DNA of 64,000 nucleotides from DAOUBF01 sp034432795 (GTDB lineage: Bacteria; Chloroflexota; Anaerolineae; DSLN01). Both the position numbers and the translations under genes were made by a program. The DNA is taken from assembly GCA_034432795.1 (NCBI GenBank), contig DAOUBF010000044.1, positions 1 through 64,000 on the forward strand. Direction: 5' to 3'. Below the pieces are notes generated by a model, which saw nothing but the letters and a program-made list of their open reading frames with translations, was not told where the DNA came from and made no database searches. Positions 44,373 through 52,799 of the stretch are shown here, one piece after another. Each line of letters begins with the position of its first letter. Within the stretch, counting starts at the first letter, position 1.

Positions 44373-44815
44373 AGGAGGGTCTTAAGTTCCTTCAGCACGG
44401 TCTGCCACCCGATCATTCCCGACATCTGTTGCTGGACCAGGTGAGTGATCAGCTTCTCAAGAAGCTGAGGGTAGCGGGGTGTAAACACCACAAAGCCATT
44501 AGGCAGCCAGCGTTGGAATTCTGTCGCCAAAAAGCCAAATAACTCGTATCTACGCTTGGTCTCGTCGGTTCGCGCATGGGCCAAACGCATCCCCCAATGT
44601 TCAGGGGCGCTCAGCGTATAGGGTACTTCTACAATCAGGTCGCTCTGGGACACCCGCTGGCGAAACCGCCCACCCTCCCGCGCTTCTGCTCTGTAGGTCT
44701 CCTTCTTCACTTGCAGGGCAACCCTGGTATCATCGCAGTCCACCAGGGCATCGATGCCCTTCATATCCAATTCCGCCGATGCATTCAGGGGCAAATTACA
44801 AACGGCCTTCCACAT
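44369..44815 (-). pseudogene. TaqI-like restriction endonuclease, C-terminal fragment after a frameshift
   Basis: This frame carries the catalytic and C-terminal part of a TaqI-type endonuclease: GIDALVDCDDTRVALQVKKETYRAEAREGG, VEVPYTLSAPEHW and WLPNGFVVFTPRYPQLLEKLI all have counterparts in R.TaqI. The Asp...QVKK pattern fits a PD-(D/E)XK-like catalytic core. Read upstream of its first ATG, the same frame continues with SVLTQFHLGY, which matches the R.TaqI segment following the N-terminal fragment. One base is missing near 44848, so the two fragments are one broken gene. Confidence 0.8.
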
Positions 44816-44835
44816 GTAGCCAAGATGAAACTGCG

Positions 44836-45162
44836 TCAGGACTGAGATAAGCGTGCGATATAGGCGTGCCCGAAAGCCTCGGCGGACAAAGTCATAGGAA
44901 CATCCCCAAAATATTGAGAGATGAATCGGTCTAGAGGCTCAAGATGATCGGCCCACCAACGGTCAAAGAACTCATCATAGGGTGGGAAAACCCGGCCCTC
45001 TTCTACCCAATACACCCGATAAATATCTGAAAGTGGGTTGAGTTCTCTAGGCAGATCCTGTTCAACCGTTTTGATCGGGAGCAACTCCGTACGATATTTT
45101 TCCAGGGGGATAGATGACAAGAATGCCTCGAAATCGTTCAACAGACTGCTCTTTGTTACCAT
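44836..45162 (-). pseudogene. TaqI-like restriction endonuclease, N-terminal fragment before a frameshift
   Basis: The 108-residue fragment matches the beginning of R.TaqI, including LPIKTVEQDLPRELNPLSD (nearly identical to my memory of the TaqI sequence) and FFDRWWADHLEPLDRFI. After ...GHAYIARL the frame leaves the family and stops at 44836, while the matching continuation lies in another frame, entered by a one-base loss near 44846-44853. GGAGGGGGG precedes its ATG, ten bases after the methylase stop. A sequencing error could also produce this break. Confidence 0.8.
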
Positions 45163-45171
45163 CCCCCCTCC

Positions 45172-46422
45172 TCAGAGCAGACTCAATTGGGTGTACCGCG
45201 CATAGAGATCGTTAGGGATGGGGATCCGCTCCAGCATCGGTTTGGTCAGATGGGGCACCACATTCCGGTAGAGGGTACGCACATAGTCCTGGACCGGGTC
45301 ACTGATTAGATAATGAACCAACGCCTGCTGGTCTGCCAGCCCTACAGTTCTGTCTCTAGCTACCAGATGAAATTCCTCTCGCCAGGGGTAGCAACGCTCG
45401 TCCAGGGCAGCAACAACTCGCGTGCCCTTGGTGTGCCCGACCACGATATGAGGGGAGGTGTAGAAGGGTCGCAATGTCCCTGCTGCTTCCTTAGGCATCC
45501 AAAACCCGGAATAGCAGTGTTCGTAGTCAATCCATCCACTATGGAGATTGCGCCCGGTCAGCACCGGGACATAGCCAGCCGGGATATTCTGCCCTGCCCT
45601 GGCTTCGGTGATCACCTGGGGGTGACGCCGAATCTGGGGGCTTCTCGCCGCAAAATAGATGTTGAAAACCTCCCCCAAGGGAATGCCATTCTGTTCAAAC
45701 GCCAGGGCTTCCGGGGTCTCAAAACGGATGATCTCCCCCTGGTAAAAAGGCTTCTGGAGGACCAAACGGGTGCCATCATAAAGTTCAAGGCCCTGTTTTC
45801 CCTTCTCCAGCACGAACACCACAATGCTAATGCTACGGCCAGGAAAAGCTTTATCCAAATAGTAGATACGCAGCTTCCCCTTCAAAGCCAGATATCTTCG
45901 CAAGATGGCGAAGTCATCCAAGACCAACCAACTGGCCGGAACCACAAAGACCAATTTTCCATCCGGTTTTAGCAGGTCCACAGCCCGTTCCATAAATGCG
46001 CCATAGATATTGAACTTGCCACGCCAGGTTTTCAGGCGGCGCTTGTAGGCTCGCTTGCGTTCCTTCAGAAGATGAATCGGGTAGTGGCTCTTATCGCCAA
46101 TGATACCGTAAGGCGGATTGCCCAGGATGACATCGAAGGCCATACCCGGCTCCCAGAGAAGAAAATCATCTTCCAGGATTCGGGCCGAGGGCACGCGCTC
46201 GCGGGCAAGCAAAGCCGCAGCACAGTCAATCTCCAATCCGACCAGCCCATGATGGTTCCCATATCGTGCAGCAAATGCAGCCAGGAACGGTGCATCCCCA
46301 CAGGCTGGCTCCAAAACGTGGGCGACACCTGAGGGTGCCGCTAGCTCCACCATAAACGCTATCAGATGAGGGGGAGTGCTGACGGCTCCCAGGGCCAGGT
46401 TTTCTTGTAAGGTGCTCCTCAT
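45172..46422 (-). CDS. TaqI-type adenine-N6 DNA methyltransferase
   Basis: A 416-residue gamma-class N6-adenine methyltransferase closely resembling M.TaqI, which modifies adenine in TCGA. Motif I is LEPACGDAPFLAAF near residue 38, and catalytic motif IV is ILGNPPYGIIGDKSHYPIH near residue 105. The target-recognition half keeps the TaqI pattern VPVLTGRNLHSGWIDYEHCYSGFWMPKE and HTKGTRVVAALDERCYPWREEFHL. The ATG at 46422 is used; a GTG two codons earlier is possible. It precedes the broken cognate endonuclease gene and has its own promoter at 46532-46559. TCGA specificity is inferred. Confidence 0.93.
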   Translation of the reverse strand: MRSTLQENLALGAVSTPPHLIAFMVELAAPSGVAHVLEPACGDAPFLAAFAARYGNHHGLVGLEIDCAAALLARERVPSARILEDDFLLWEPGMAFDVILGNPPYGIIGDKSHYPIHLLKERKRAYKRRLKTWRGKFNIYGAFMERAVDLLKPDGKLVFVVPASWLVLDDFAILRRYLALKGKLRIYYLDKAFPGRSISIVVFVLEKGKQGLELYDGTRLVLQKPFYQGEIIRFETPEALAFEQNGIPLGEVFNIYFAARSPQIRRHPQVITEARAGQNIPAGYVPVLTGRNLHSGWIDYEHCYSGFWMPKEAAGTLRPFYTSPHIVVGHTKGTRVVAALDERCYPWREEFHLVARDRTVGLADQQALVHYLISDPVQDYVRTLYRNVVPHLTKPMLERIPIPNDLYARYTQLSLL

Positions 46423-46531
46423 TGCCACAACCCAGGCGAGTTCTTATACCCGATCCGCTTCTCTGATCCTTCCCTGTGGACCCGCTTGCAACTTCGGGGA
46501 GCGCGCCCTTTCCCCAGTTGTATCAAGCATA

Positions 46532-46559
46532 AGTATACCCAGGGCCTGCTGAGAGTCAA
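46532..46559 (-). promoter_or_regulatory. Sigma70-type promoter of the TaqI-like locus
   Basis: Reading leftward, TTGACT (46559-46554), 16 bases, TATACT (46537-46532). The leader to the methylase start is about 100 bases. Confidence 0.65.
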
Positions 46560-46676
46560 CCTTTAGCCCAGAATTCCGCTAAACCCGTCATGCTGGACGA
46601 AGCAGGGCATCTTCGCACATAAGGGACTTACTTCACCACATTCAGGGCAGGCCCTTTACTGCGCTGAGAACTTGCC

Positions 46677-47603
46677 CTAAGCCCAGCAGGGTAATGACAT
46701 TTTAGAGATAGATTCTACCCGCGCCCCCTCCCGATCCACGTCCAGAACCAACGTCCTGGCCTGGACACCCTGTAACGCCCAGGCGCGCTGCATGGCCTCG
46801 CCGATGCACTCATGGTCTCGTTCGGCAAAGGCGATGAGGCTGGGGCCGGCGCCGCTGAGAGCCACCCCTGCCGCGCCCGCGGCCCGTGCCGCAGCGAAGA
46901 CCATCTCCATCCCCGGAATCAATCGGGCGCGATAGGGCTGATGCAGGCGGTCATCCATCGCTTGCGCCAGCAAATCGTAATCCCCCCGCTGCAATGCCAG
47001 CAAGACTAACGCGGCACGCGCCAGGTTGAACACGGCATCGTGCCTGGGCACAGAGGCGGGCAATATCGCACGCGCCTTGCGGGTCGGCAGCGCGAAATCC
47101 GGTATGGCGACGACCACGCGCATTGGCGGGAGGGGGACCTGCGTGTAAATCAGGTCGCTCTCGCCGGCGCTGGCGACCACCAGCCCGCCCAGCAGCGCTG
47201 GCGCCACATTGTCGGGATGCCCCTCCATCTGCACCGCCAGCTTCAGCAGATCGGAGCGCGTCAGGGGACGGTGGGCGAGTTCATTCGCTGCGACCAGGCC
47301 GCCCACGATGGCCGCCGCGCTACTGCCCAGCCCGCGCCCCAGGGGAATGGCATTGTGCAGCGCCAGGCGCAGGCCGCGCAGCCGGACGCCAGCGGCGTCA
47401 AACAGGCGTTGCGCAGCGCGCACGACCAGGTTGGAAGCGTCCTTCGCCAATGTGGCCGCCCCCTCGCCCGAAATAACCACGTGCGTTTCATCGTCCTCTT
47501 GCATCTCAACAGCGTTGTACAGGGTCAGCGCCAGGCCAAAGGCGTCAAAACCTGGGCCTAGGTTGGCGGAAGAGGCGGGGACCAGGACACGAACGGGCTT
47601 CAT
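46677..47603 (-). CDS. thrB: Homoserine kinase
   Basis: A 308-residue GHMP-family kinase making O-phosphohomoserine. Motif 1 is VPASSANLGPGFDAFGLAL, motif 2 (ATP binding) is PLGRGLGSSAAAIVGGL near residues 88-104, and motif 3 is GVALSGAGPSLIAF near residue 242. GGAG lies about 9 bases before the ATG. Its product is the substrate of threonine synthase, encoded just upstream in the same direction; repeats have come in between the two genes. Confidence 0.95.
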   Translation of the reverse strand: MKPVRVLVPASSANLGPGFDAFGLALTLYNAVEMQEDDETHVVISGEGAATLAKDASNLVVRAAQRLFDAAGVRLRGLRLALHNAIPLGRGLGSSAAAIVGGLVAANELAHRPLTRSDLLKLAVQMEGHPDNVAPALLGGLVVASAGESDLIYTQVPLPPMRVVVAIPDFALPTRKARAILPASVPRHDAVFNLARAALVLLALQRGDYDLLAQAMDDRLHQPYRARLIPGMEMVFAAARAAGAAGVALSGAGPSLIAFAERDHECIGEAMQRAWALQGVQARTLVLDVDREGARVESISKMSLPCWA

Positions 47604-47618
47604 GGATGCATGCTCCGA

Positions 47619-47852
47619 ACCGGGATGAATCCCGGTACTGGGTTCACCACAACCGGGCTAAAGCCCGGTATTGGTTGTTTCATGTCACGTTGAGCGAAGA
47701 AACATCTCCCCCCATCCCAACCCTCCCCCGCAAGGGGGAGAGGGGGGATGACCTCTCCCCCAGCCCCTCCCCTAAGAGGGAGGAGAGTGATCCCCTCTTC
47801 CCTACAAGAGAAGGGATCAGGGGGTTAGGTGCCAACCGGGCTGAAGCCCGGT
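47619..47852. repeat. Repeat-filled gap between thrC and thrB
   Basis: Three hairpins of the type ACCGGG(C/A)T-ga/aa-A(G/T)CCCGGT lie at 47619-47636, 47652-47669 and 47835-47852, usually followed by ACTGG or ATTGG. Between them, at 47706-47828, are GC-rich palindromes of the common family. This fills the whole thrC-thrB gap of about 278 bases. Confidence 0.8.
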
Positions 47853-47881
47853 ACTGGGGAGCCCGGTTGGAAAGGTGAAGC

Positions 47882-48931
47882 TTATTGTTGAAGAACAGAT
47901 AACACCGCTTCTAATTGCGCCGGAATAGGTGTGAAGTCCGGCACACGTTTCAGCGCGGTCTCCGGGTCTTTGAGGCCGTGCCCGGTGAGCACGCACACGG
48001 CCAGGGCACCACGCTCCAACTGCCCCAGGCGCGTCAGTTTCAATAGCCCGGCCACCGAAGCCGCCGAGGCCGGTTCCACGAAGACGCCCTCCTGTTCCGC
48101 CAACATCTGATACGCGGCCAGAATCTCGTCATCGCTCACGGCGGCGATCAGACCGCCGGAGTCGTGGGCCGCAGCTTCGGCCTCTTTCCAGCGCGCCGGG
48201 TGGCCAATGCGGATGGCCGTGGCGATTGTCTGGGGGTTGGCGATAGGGTGACCACGCACGATAGGCGCCGCGCCCTCGGCCTGAAACCCCATCAGGCGCG
48301 GCAGCGTGCTCACCCGGTTGGCGCGACGATATTCACTGAACCCCATCCAATAGGCGGTGATGTTGCCAGCGTTGCCTACCGGGATGAACAGGGCATCGGG
48401 CGCACGGCCCAACTGATCACACACTTCAAACGCGGCGGTCTTCTGCCCCTCCAGACGATAAGGGTTGAGTGAGTTGACCAGGTAAACCCCCTGCAAGTCG
48501 GCGATCTGCCGCACCAGGGCCAGGGCTTCATCAAACGCCCCTTGAATGGGGATAATGCGGGCGCCATAGGCAATGGCGCCGGCGAGTTTGCCCAGGGCAA
48601 CGGCGCCGTGCGGCAGAACGACGAAGCAGCGCAGTCCGGCGCGGGCCGCGTAGGCCGCTGCGGAGGCGGCGGTGTTGCCGGTGCTGGCGCAGATCACCGT
48701 GCGCGCCCCCTCCTCCACCGCCCGCGTCACCGCCACCGTCATGCCGCGATCTTTGAACGAGCCGGTGGGGTTAGCTCCCTCGCACTTCAGATAAACGCGC
48801 AGCCCGGTCAGGCGGGAGAGCGTCGGCGATTCCAACAGCGGCGTGTTCCCCTCGCCCAGGGTCACCGCCGACGACGGGTCGGCGACTGGCAGAAACTCGC
48901 GATAATGATAGATTACACCGCGCCAGATCAT
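47882..48931 (-). CDS. thrC: Threonine synthase
   Basis: A 349-residue PLP enzyme converting O-phosphohomoserine to threonine. The PLP-binding lysine is in PTGSFKDRGMTVAV near residue 60. It is followed by CASTGNTAASAAAYAARAGL and the phosphate-binding PVGNAGNITAYWMGF. The length fits the short bacterial/archaeal form. It is upstream of thrB on the same strand and has a promoter at 48982-49010, so thrC-thrB are probably one unit despite the intervening repeats. Confidence 0.95.
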   Translation of the reverse strand: MIWRGVIYHYREFLPVADPSSAVTLGEGNTPLLESPTLSRLTGLRVYLKCEGANPTGSFKDRGMTVAVTRAVEEGARTVICASTGNTAASAAAYAARAGLRCFVVLPHGAVALGKLAGAIAYGARIIPIQGAFDEALALVRQIADLQGVYLVNSLNPYRLEGQKTAAFEVCDQLGRAPDALFIPVGNAGNITAYWMGFSEYRRANRVSTLPRLMGFQAEGAAPIVRGHPIANPQTIATAIRIGHPARWKEAEAAAHDSGGLIAAVSDDEILAAYQMLAEQEGVFVEPASAASVAGLLKLTRLGQLERGALAVCVLTGHGLKDPETALKRVPDFTPIPAQLEAVLSVLQQ

Positions 48932-48981
48932 GGTTCTTGCCCGCCTTTGAATGCGGTCAGTCAGATGGCCGACCGGGGCGG

Positions 48982-49010
48982 ATTATATCATGGCCCTCAT
49001 CGGTGACCAA
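48982..49010 (-). promoter_or_regulatory. Sigma70-type promoter of thrC
   Basis: Reading leftward, TTGGTC (49010-49005), 17 bases, TATAAT (48987-48982). The leader to the thrC ATG is about 45 bases. Confidence 0.7.
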
Positions 49011-49122
49011 ACCTGGGCCTGTCTGTCAGGCTTGAGGGGAGCGCCCGCGCCACCCCAGGCGTAGGCTGGACTCTTCACGCGCTGCAGCCCAGACCCAGGC
49101 TACGAAGCGATCTATCAACAGG

Positions 49123-49482
49123 TCATTCAGGCTCACCGGACGCCTCACGATAGATCTCGTCGGTCTTGGCGGCCATGATGAAGTCGTTGCGATGCAGCCC
49201 CTTGATCTTGTGCGTCCACCAGGTCACGGTCACCTTGCCCCACTCGGTCAGGATCGCCGGGTGATGCCCCTCCTCCTCGGCCAACGCGCCCACGCGGTTG
49301 GTGAAGGCCAGCGCCTGGGCGAAATTGCGGAACTTGAAGACACGCTCCAGGCGCTTGATCCCCTCGCGCTCCACGATTTGCCAGTCCGGCACCTGGGGGT
49401 GATATTCGGCGATCTCCGCCTCTGTCACCGTCGGCTCACCGGCGCGGCAGGCCACACACTTCATGCGTGCTAATGCCTCCAT
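49123..49482 (-). CDS. Pterin-4a-carbinolamine dehydratase
   Basis: A 119-residue PCD/DCoH-family protein. The active-site histidine motif EEEGHHPAILTEWGKVTVTWWTH lies near residues 69-91. The enzyme dehydrates 4a-hydroxy-tetrahydropterin, recycling the cofactor of aromatic amino-acid hydroxylases; bacterial members also work in other pterin-dependent reactions. No hydroxylase gene is nearby. A CVAC cysteine pair near the N-terminus is typical of many bacterial members. GGAGGGAG precedes the ATG. Confidence 0.92.
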   Translation of the reverse strand: MEALARMKCVACRAGEPTVTEAEIAEYHPQVPDWQIVEREGIKRLERVFKFRNFAQALAFTNRVGALAEEEGHHPAILTEWGKVTVTWWTHKIKGLHRNDFIMAAKTDEIYREASGEPE

Positions 49483-49566
49483 ACGTGCGCTCCCTCCTGT
49501 TCAAAGCGATCGTCGTTCGTAAATATATACGAGAATCGCCCAGGCTGCATCCCCTGCGCCCTCATC

Positions 49567-49601
49567 TTGACGGATATGTGCAAGAGACCTATAATAAGGT
49601 C
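49567..49601 (+). promoter_or_regulatory. Promoter and overlapping operator of the Phd/PIN pair
   Basis: TTGACG (49567-49572), 17 bases, TATAAT (49590-49595). The -10 box lies in the palindrome GACCT-ATAATA-AGGTC (49586-49601), a likely binding site for the antitoxin, which would block transcription. Confidence 0.75.
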
Positions 49602-49628
49602 AGCTTTATAGAACAGGAGAAATGACCT

Positions 49629-49880
49629 ATGGAGTTTCCCATCGCAGTAGCCAAAAAGGAGTTCTCCAGAATTCTGCGTGAGACGCAAAAAGGCCCCGTG
49701 ATCCTCACCCGTCGCGGCCGGCCCGATGTTGTTTTGCTGGCCTATGCGGAGTATCAGCGCCTGCGTCGCTTACAGGCCTACCAGCGCATGCTGCACCTGG
49801 CTGCGCAACTGCGCGATACAGGGATAACCGCCTCTAAACTGTATGAAGCCTCGCGCAGCGAGTTGGAGGCGCGTTCGTGA
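49629..49880 (+). CDS. Phd/YefM-type antitoxin
   Basis: An 83-residue protein of the Phd/YefM family: a start EFPIAVAKKEFSRILRETQKGPVILTRRGRPDVVLLAYAEYQRLR typical of the DNA-binding domain, then a charged tail that would bind the toxin. AGGAG lies about 9 bases before the ATG. The toxin gene starts within its stop codon, so the two are coupled. It probably represses its own promoter at the palindrome over the -10 box. Confidence 0.9.
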   Translation: MEFPIAVAKKEFSRILRETQKGPVILTRRGRPDVVLLAYAEYQRLRRLQAYQRMLHLAAQLRDTGITASKLYEASRSELEARS

Positions 49881-50308
49881 TTGTGGATGCCAGTGTCGTA
49901 TTGATGGCCTTCTTCCCGGACGAAGCAGGCCATGACCCGGCTCAGGCACTCATCCAGTCCCATGTCTTTGGGGCAGTGGAGCTTCACGCCCCCACTCTGC
50001 TCCCCTACGAGATCACCAACGCCGTGCTTAAGGCTGTCAGCCGCGGACGCATTCCCCTGGCTACCGCGCAGGACATCCTGGACACGTTTGACGCGCTTCA
50101 GATAGACCTGTATCCCGTTCCCCTCAACCGCTCGCTGGCTCTGGCCCACCGCTATCAGCGTTCAGCTTACGACGCGGCCTATCTAGCTCTGGCAGAGGCG
50201 ATGGACACCCCTTTTATCACCGGCGACCGTCGCCTGTACCAGGCGCTTCATCACGAACTGCCGTATCTCTTATGGATCGGCGATTACCGCCAGATGAGTC
50301 CACCCTGA
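49877..50308 (+). CDS. PIN-domain toxin (VapC-like ribonuclease)
   Basis: A 143-residue PIN-domain protein. The acidic active-site residues are visible: Asp4 in VDASVVL, Glu near residue 46 in YEITNAVLKA, Asp near 99 in SAYDAAYLALAE and Asp near 117 in FITGDRRLY. It starts with a GTG that overlaps the antitoxin stop (GTGA). With the upstream Phd-type partner it forms a toxin-antitoxin pair. Such toxins usually cut tRNA or rRNA; the target here is unknown. Confidence 0.88.
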   Translation: MIVDASVVLMAFFPDEAGHDPAQALIQSHVFGAVELHAPTLLPYEITNAVLKAVSRGRIPLATAQDILDTFDALQIDLYPVPLNRSLALAHRYQRSAYDAAYLALAEAMDTPFITGDRRLYQALHHELPYLLWIGDYRQMSPP

Positions 50309-50325
50309 GAGAAAGCCCAACCGAG

Positions 50326-51147
50326 TCACTGCGCGCTTTGCTGCGCACCAGAGCGAGCACGATGCGCCTTACGCGCCCGGATCAGGCCCCCTAGCGTGCC
50401 GAACTCGGCGGCATCAGAGTGCTGCGCCGCGCCGCTGAACACATTTTCCCCCCACAGCACTTCCACATCCTTGAAGCCGGCATCCTTGACTTTCTGCTCC
50501 AACGCGGCCTTGAGCAGCCCGCCGGCGATACACCCCGTCCACAGGCTGACATCGCCCCTGGCATCGTCCGGCACCGGCTTTTGTAGCGCGATGTCGGCGA
50601 CCTGCAGGCGACCGCCGGGCTTGAGCACGCGATACATCTCGCGCAGAGCCGCGTCCTTGTCCGGCACCAGGTTGAGCACGCCGTTGGAGATGACCACGTC
50701 GGCCCATTCATCCGGTACAGGCAGGTTCTCCAGGTAGCCCTGGCGAAATTCGGCATTGGTCAGCCCGGCCTCTTCGGCATTACGCCGGGCCTTGGCGATC
50801 ATCTCCGGCGTCATATCCACGCCGATCACCCGCCCTGTTGGCCCAACCAGGCGCGCGGCGATCAGGCTGTCTGCCCCCGCGCCCGACCCGGCGTCCACGA
50901 CGGTCTCACCCGGCCTGAGTGCGCCCAGACTGAACGGGTTGCCTGTCCCGGCCATAGACTCCACTGCGCCCGCAGGCAGCCCATCTATCCACTCGTCCGG
51001 GTAGCCCAGGATTTGCGCCAGTTTCCGACCGGTATGGAAGTGAAAGCCGCGCTCCGGCTCATTCGCCACCGCCGCGTACTCCTGGCGGATAGAGGCGCGG
51101 AGTTCCTCGGTGTTAAGGTTGAGTCCTTCAGTTGTGCTGTCGCTCAT
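50326..51147 (-). CDS. SAM-dependent methyltransferase, ArsM-like but lacking cysteine pairs
   Basis: A 273-residue class I methyltransferase. SAM motif I is VVDAGSGAGADSLIAA near residue 84, followed by VIGVDMTPEMIAKARRNAEEAG and VVISNGVLNLVPDKDAA. The layout, including LWTGCIAGG, follows arsenite methyltransferases. However, only one cysteine is present in the whole protein, whereas ArsM needs two or three conserved cysteines to bind arsenite. Arsenite methylation is therefore doubtful, and another small-molecule substrate is likely. AGGAG stands well placed before the ATG. A hairpin (51181-51219) separates it from the OsmC gene. Confidence 0.8.
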   Translation of the reverse strand: MSDSTTEGLNLNTEELRASIRQEYAAVANEPERGFHFHTGRKLAQILGYPDEWIDGLPAGAVESMAGTGNPFSLGALRPGETVVDAGSGAGADSLIAARLVGPTGRVIGVDMTPEMIAKARRNAEEAGLTNAEFRQGYLENLPVPDEWADVVISNGVLNLVPDKDAALREMYRVLKPGGRLQVADIALQKPVPDDARGDVSLWTGCIAGGLLKAALEQKVKDAGFKDVEVLWGENVFSGAAQHSDAAEFGTLGGLIRARKAHRARSGAQQSAQ

Positions 51148-51180
51148 GAGATCATGCTCCTATATGATGTCTATGCCAAA

Positions 51181-51219
51181 CGTGAAACGTCAAACGTAAA
51201 TCACGTTTGACGTTTCACG
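51181..51219. repeat. Perfect hairpin repeat between methyltransferase and OsmC genes
   Basis: CGTGAAACGTCAAACGT and ACGTTTGACGTTTCACG form 17-bp arms with a 5-base loop. The unit is itself made of ACGTTT/CACGTTT-like repeats. It may be a small interspersed repeat or a terminator for the OsmC gene. Confidence 0.6.
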
Positions 51220-51237
51220 TTTCACATTTCAGGCTCG

Positions 51238-51804
51238 TCAGTCTGCCAACGTGACCGTGACCGGCACCGGGTTGCGGATAATGTCCAACACGGGCGAAGT
51301 GCGCTGAACGTAGTCGCATAGCGCCTCAATCTTTTCGCGAGGCGCATCGCTCTTCACCCGGTACGTCAGCCGAATGCTGTCGTAGCCAGGGCGCACCTGA
51401 TCCGACAGGCCGAGGAAGCCGTGCAGGTCCAGATCGCCCTCCAGGCTGAAGGTCAGTTCGTCCACCTTGATGCCCTGGGCAGCGGCGTTGTAGATAAAGC
51501 CCACTGCCAGGCACGAGGCCAGCGCATGAAGAGCCGCCTCAACCGCGTTCGGGCCAGCGTTACCCCCTAAAAGCACCGGCGGCTCATCGCCTTCCAGTAC
51601 AAACGGCTTCGCACGCGAGGTATCCTCCTGTCCGGCACCGTAGAAGCTTTGGATCGTCGTCCGCGAGTGCCCCCCGTTGACCCAGGTGTTCGTCGCCCGG
51701 AACTGGAAACGGGCCAGACCTGGATTGGCCTTGATCGCCTCAATCGTGCCGATCAACTGGTCCACGTTGACGCCATTCAGCATGGTTTGAGTTTGCGTGG
51801 TCAT
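51238..51804 (-). CDS. OsmC-family protein
   Basis: A 188-residue OsmC/Ohr-fold protein. It has the family pattern GNAGPNAVEAALHALASCLAVGFIYNAAAQGI, with the first redox Cys in ALASCLAVG. The second site, where Ohr has CPV, reads TSPVLDIIRNP, as in OsmC relatives not proven to reduce peroxides. AAGGAG lies 10 bases before the ATG at 51804, which decides the start over a longer frame. The role may be handling of peroxides or other thiol-linked substrates. Its neighbour is the ArsM-like methyltransferase. Confidence 0.88.
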   Translation of the reverse strand: MTTQTQTMLNGVNVDQLIGTIEAIKANPGLARFQFRATNTWVNGGHSRTTIQSFYGAGQEDTSRAKPFVLEGDEPPVLLGGNAGPNAVEAALHALASCLAVGFIYNAAAQGIKVDELTFSLEGDLDLHGFLGLSDQVRPGYDSIRLTYRVKSDAPREKIEALCDYVQRTSPVLDIIRNPVPVTVTLAD

Positions 51805-52077
51805 TGGATAGTCTCCTTCCTTTGGCTTAAGATGGTCTGAGATATACTTCTGCTGGCGTTTATTTTGGGAGTCGCTGCAATATCCGCTCACCTCCTTCCA
51901 TTTGCCGAGAGCATAGCACCTGCACCTCCCAGAGTTCTTACTCTGGCTTTACTTTTTCAAAGATTTTGGGCTGAAAAAGACACGAATTTCTTACCTGAGC
52001 CTTACCGACTGGTCAGGGGGAGGTCAGAGGAAGATCACCCTCGCCGCCGGTGAGCAATCGGCGGCTTTGGTCCCAGG

Positions 52078-52104
52078 CCTGCGAGGTCTTCAAGACCTCG
52101 CAGG
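52078..52104. repeat. Short perfect palindrome
   Basis: CCTGCGAGGTCTT and AAGACCTCGCAGG flank a single C. It resembles a widespread small hairpin repeat and overlaps no gene. Confidence 0.6.
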
Positions 52105-52114
52105 TCTATATCGG

Positions 52115-52247
52115 TCAGAGAACGGGCGATGGACAATGGGCGGCGGACATATCTAAGGCGACGAACGCCGCCCCTAATCGCTCAAGCACCTGGCGCGCCT
52201 TGGTCTGCGCGCGGATGCGCCTGCTCCGCGTCGCCCGACGCGTGGGA
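52115..52247 (-). pseudogene. Possible relic of a TPR regulator C-terminus
   Basis: One leftward frame encodes RAQTKARQVLERLGAAFVALDM followed by a short tail and a stop. The pattern resembles the last helices of ATPase-TPR regulators (A-x-x-VLERLGA). Upstream of it the frame is not coherent, so this would be a small remnant. The call is tentative. Confidence 0.3.
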
Positions 52248-52799
52248 CTAGAAAAAACCGGGGGGCTTACCCGGAAGTCCGGCCATTTGTCTAAGAAAGT
52301 CTCCAAAGAGCTTGGCTTGCATCTGCGAGTCGCGCATGATCTTGTCCACCTGAGTATCACTTACTTCAGAGTCCGCTTCACCTGGTGGCACCTCCGGTCG
52401 TTGCCCAAGTTCGCTGTACGAACCCACCAGCAACGCCTTCCGCAGAATAGCTCGGATCGCCTCTCGTTGAGGGTGTTCCCAAATAGCCGCGAAGAGCACG
52501 ATCTTTGCCAACACGTCACGCATGCCTGAGTAGTCCATATAGATCCACGAACGGGTCCATAAATCAATCAGGCGATTTGTGACCCACTCAACCTCTTCGC
52601 CGGGCGGCTTCCTCTGCCACACCCAGGCGTAGAAGTTAACATAGTCCGCCACCATCGACAGCGTGAGAGGTGGCTTGTCCTCTGTTACTCGCTGTGTAAG
52701 CAACTGATCGCTTTGGTCAGGAACCCAATGCGACCAGTCAATTGCATCCACCTGCTCATAGGCATGGTTGATCATAGTTTGAACATCGGCTGGTGTCAT
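52248..52799 (-). CDS. Hypothetical protein
   Basis: A 183-residue soluble protein, rich in Trp and acidic residues and probably helical. I recognise no family. AAGGAGGG is well placed before the ATG at 52799, so it looks like a real gene; the longer frame lacks such a site. It lies between two 34-bp direct repeats and next to regulator fragments, which suggests it was brought in or left behind by rearrangement. Confidence 0.6.
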   Translation of the reverse strand: MTPADVQTMINHAYEQVDAIDWSHWVPDQSDQLLTQRVTEDKPPLTLSMVADYVNFYAWVWQRKPPGEEVEWVTNRLIDLWTRSWIYMDYSGMRDVLAKIVLFAAIWEHPQREAIRAILRKALLVGSYSELGQRPEVPPGEADSEVSDTQVDKIMRDSQMQAKLFGDFLRQMAGLPGKPPGFF

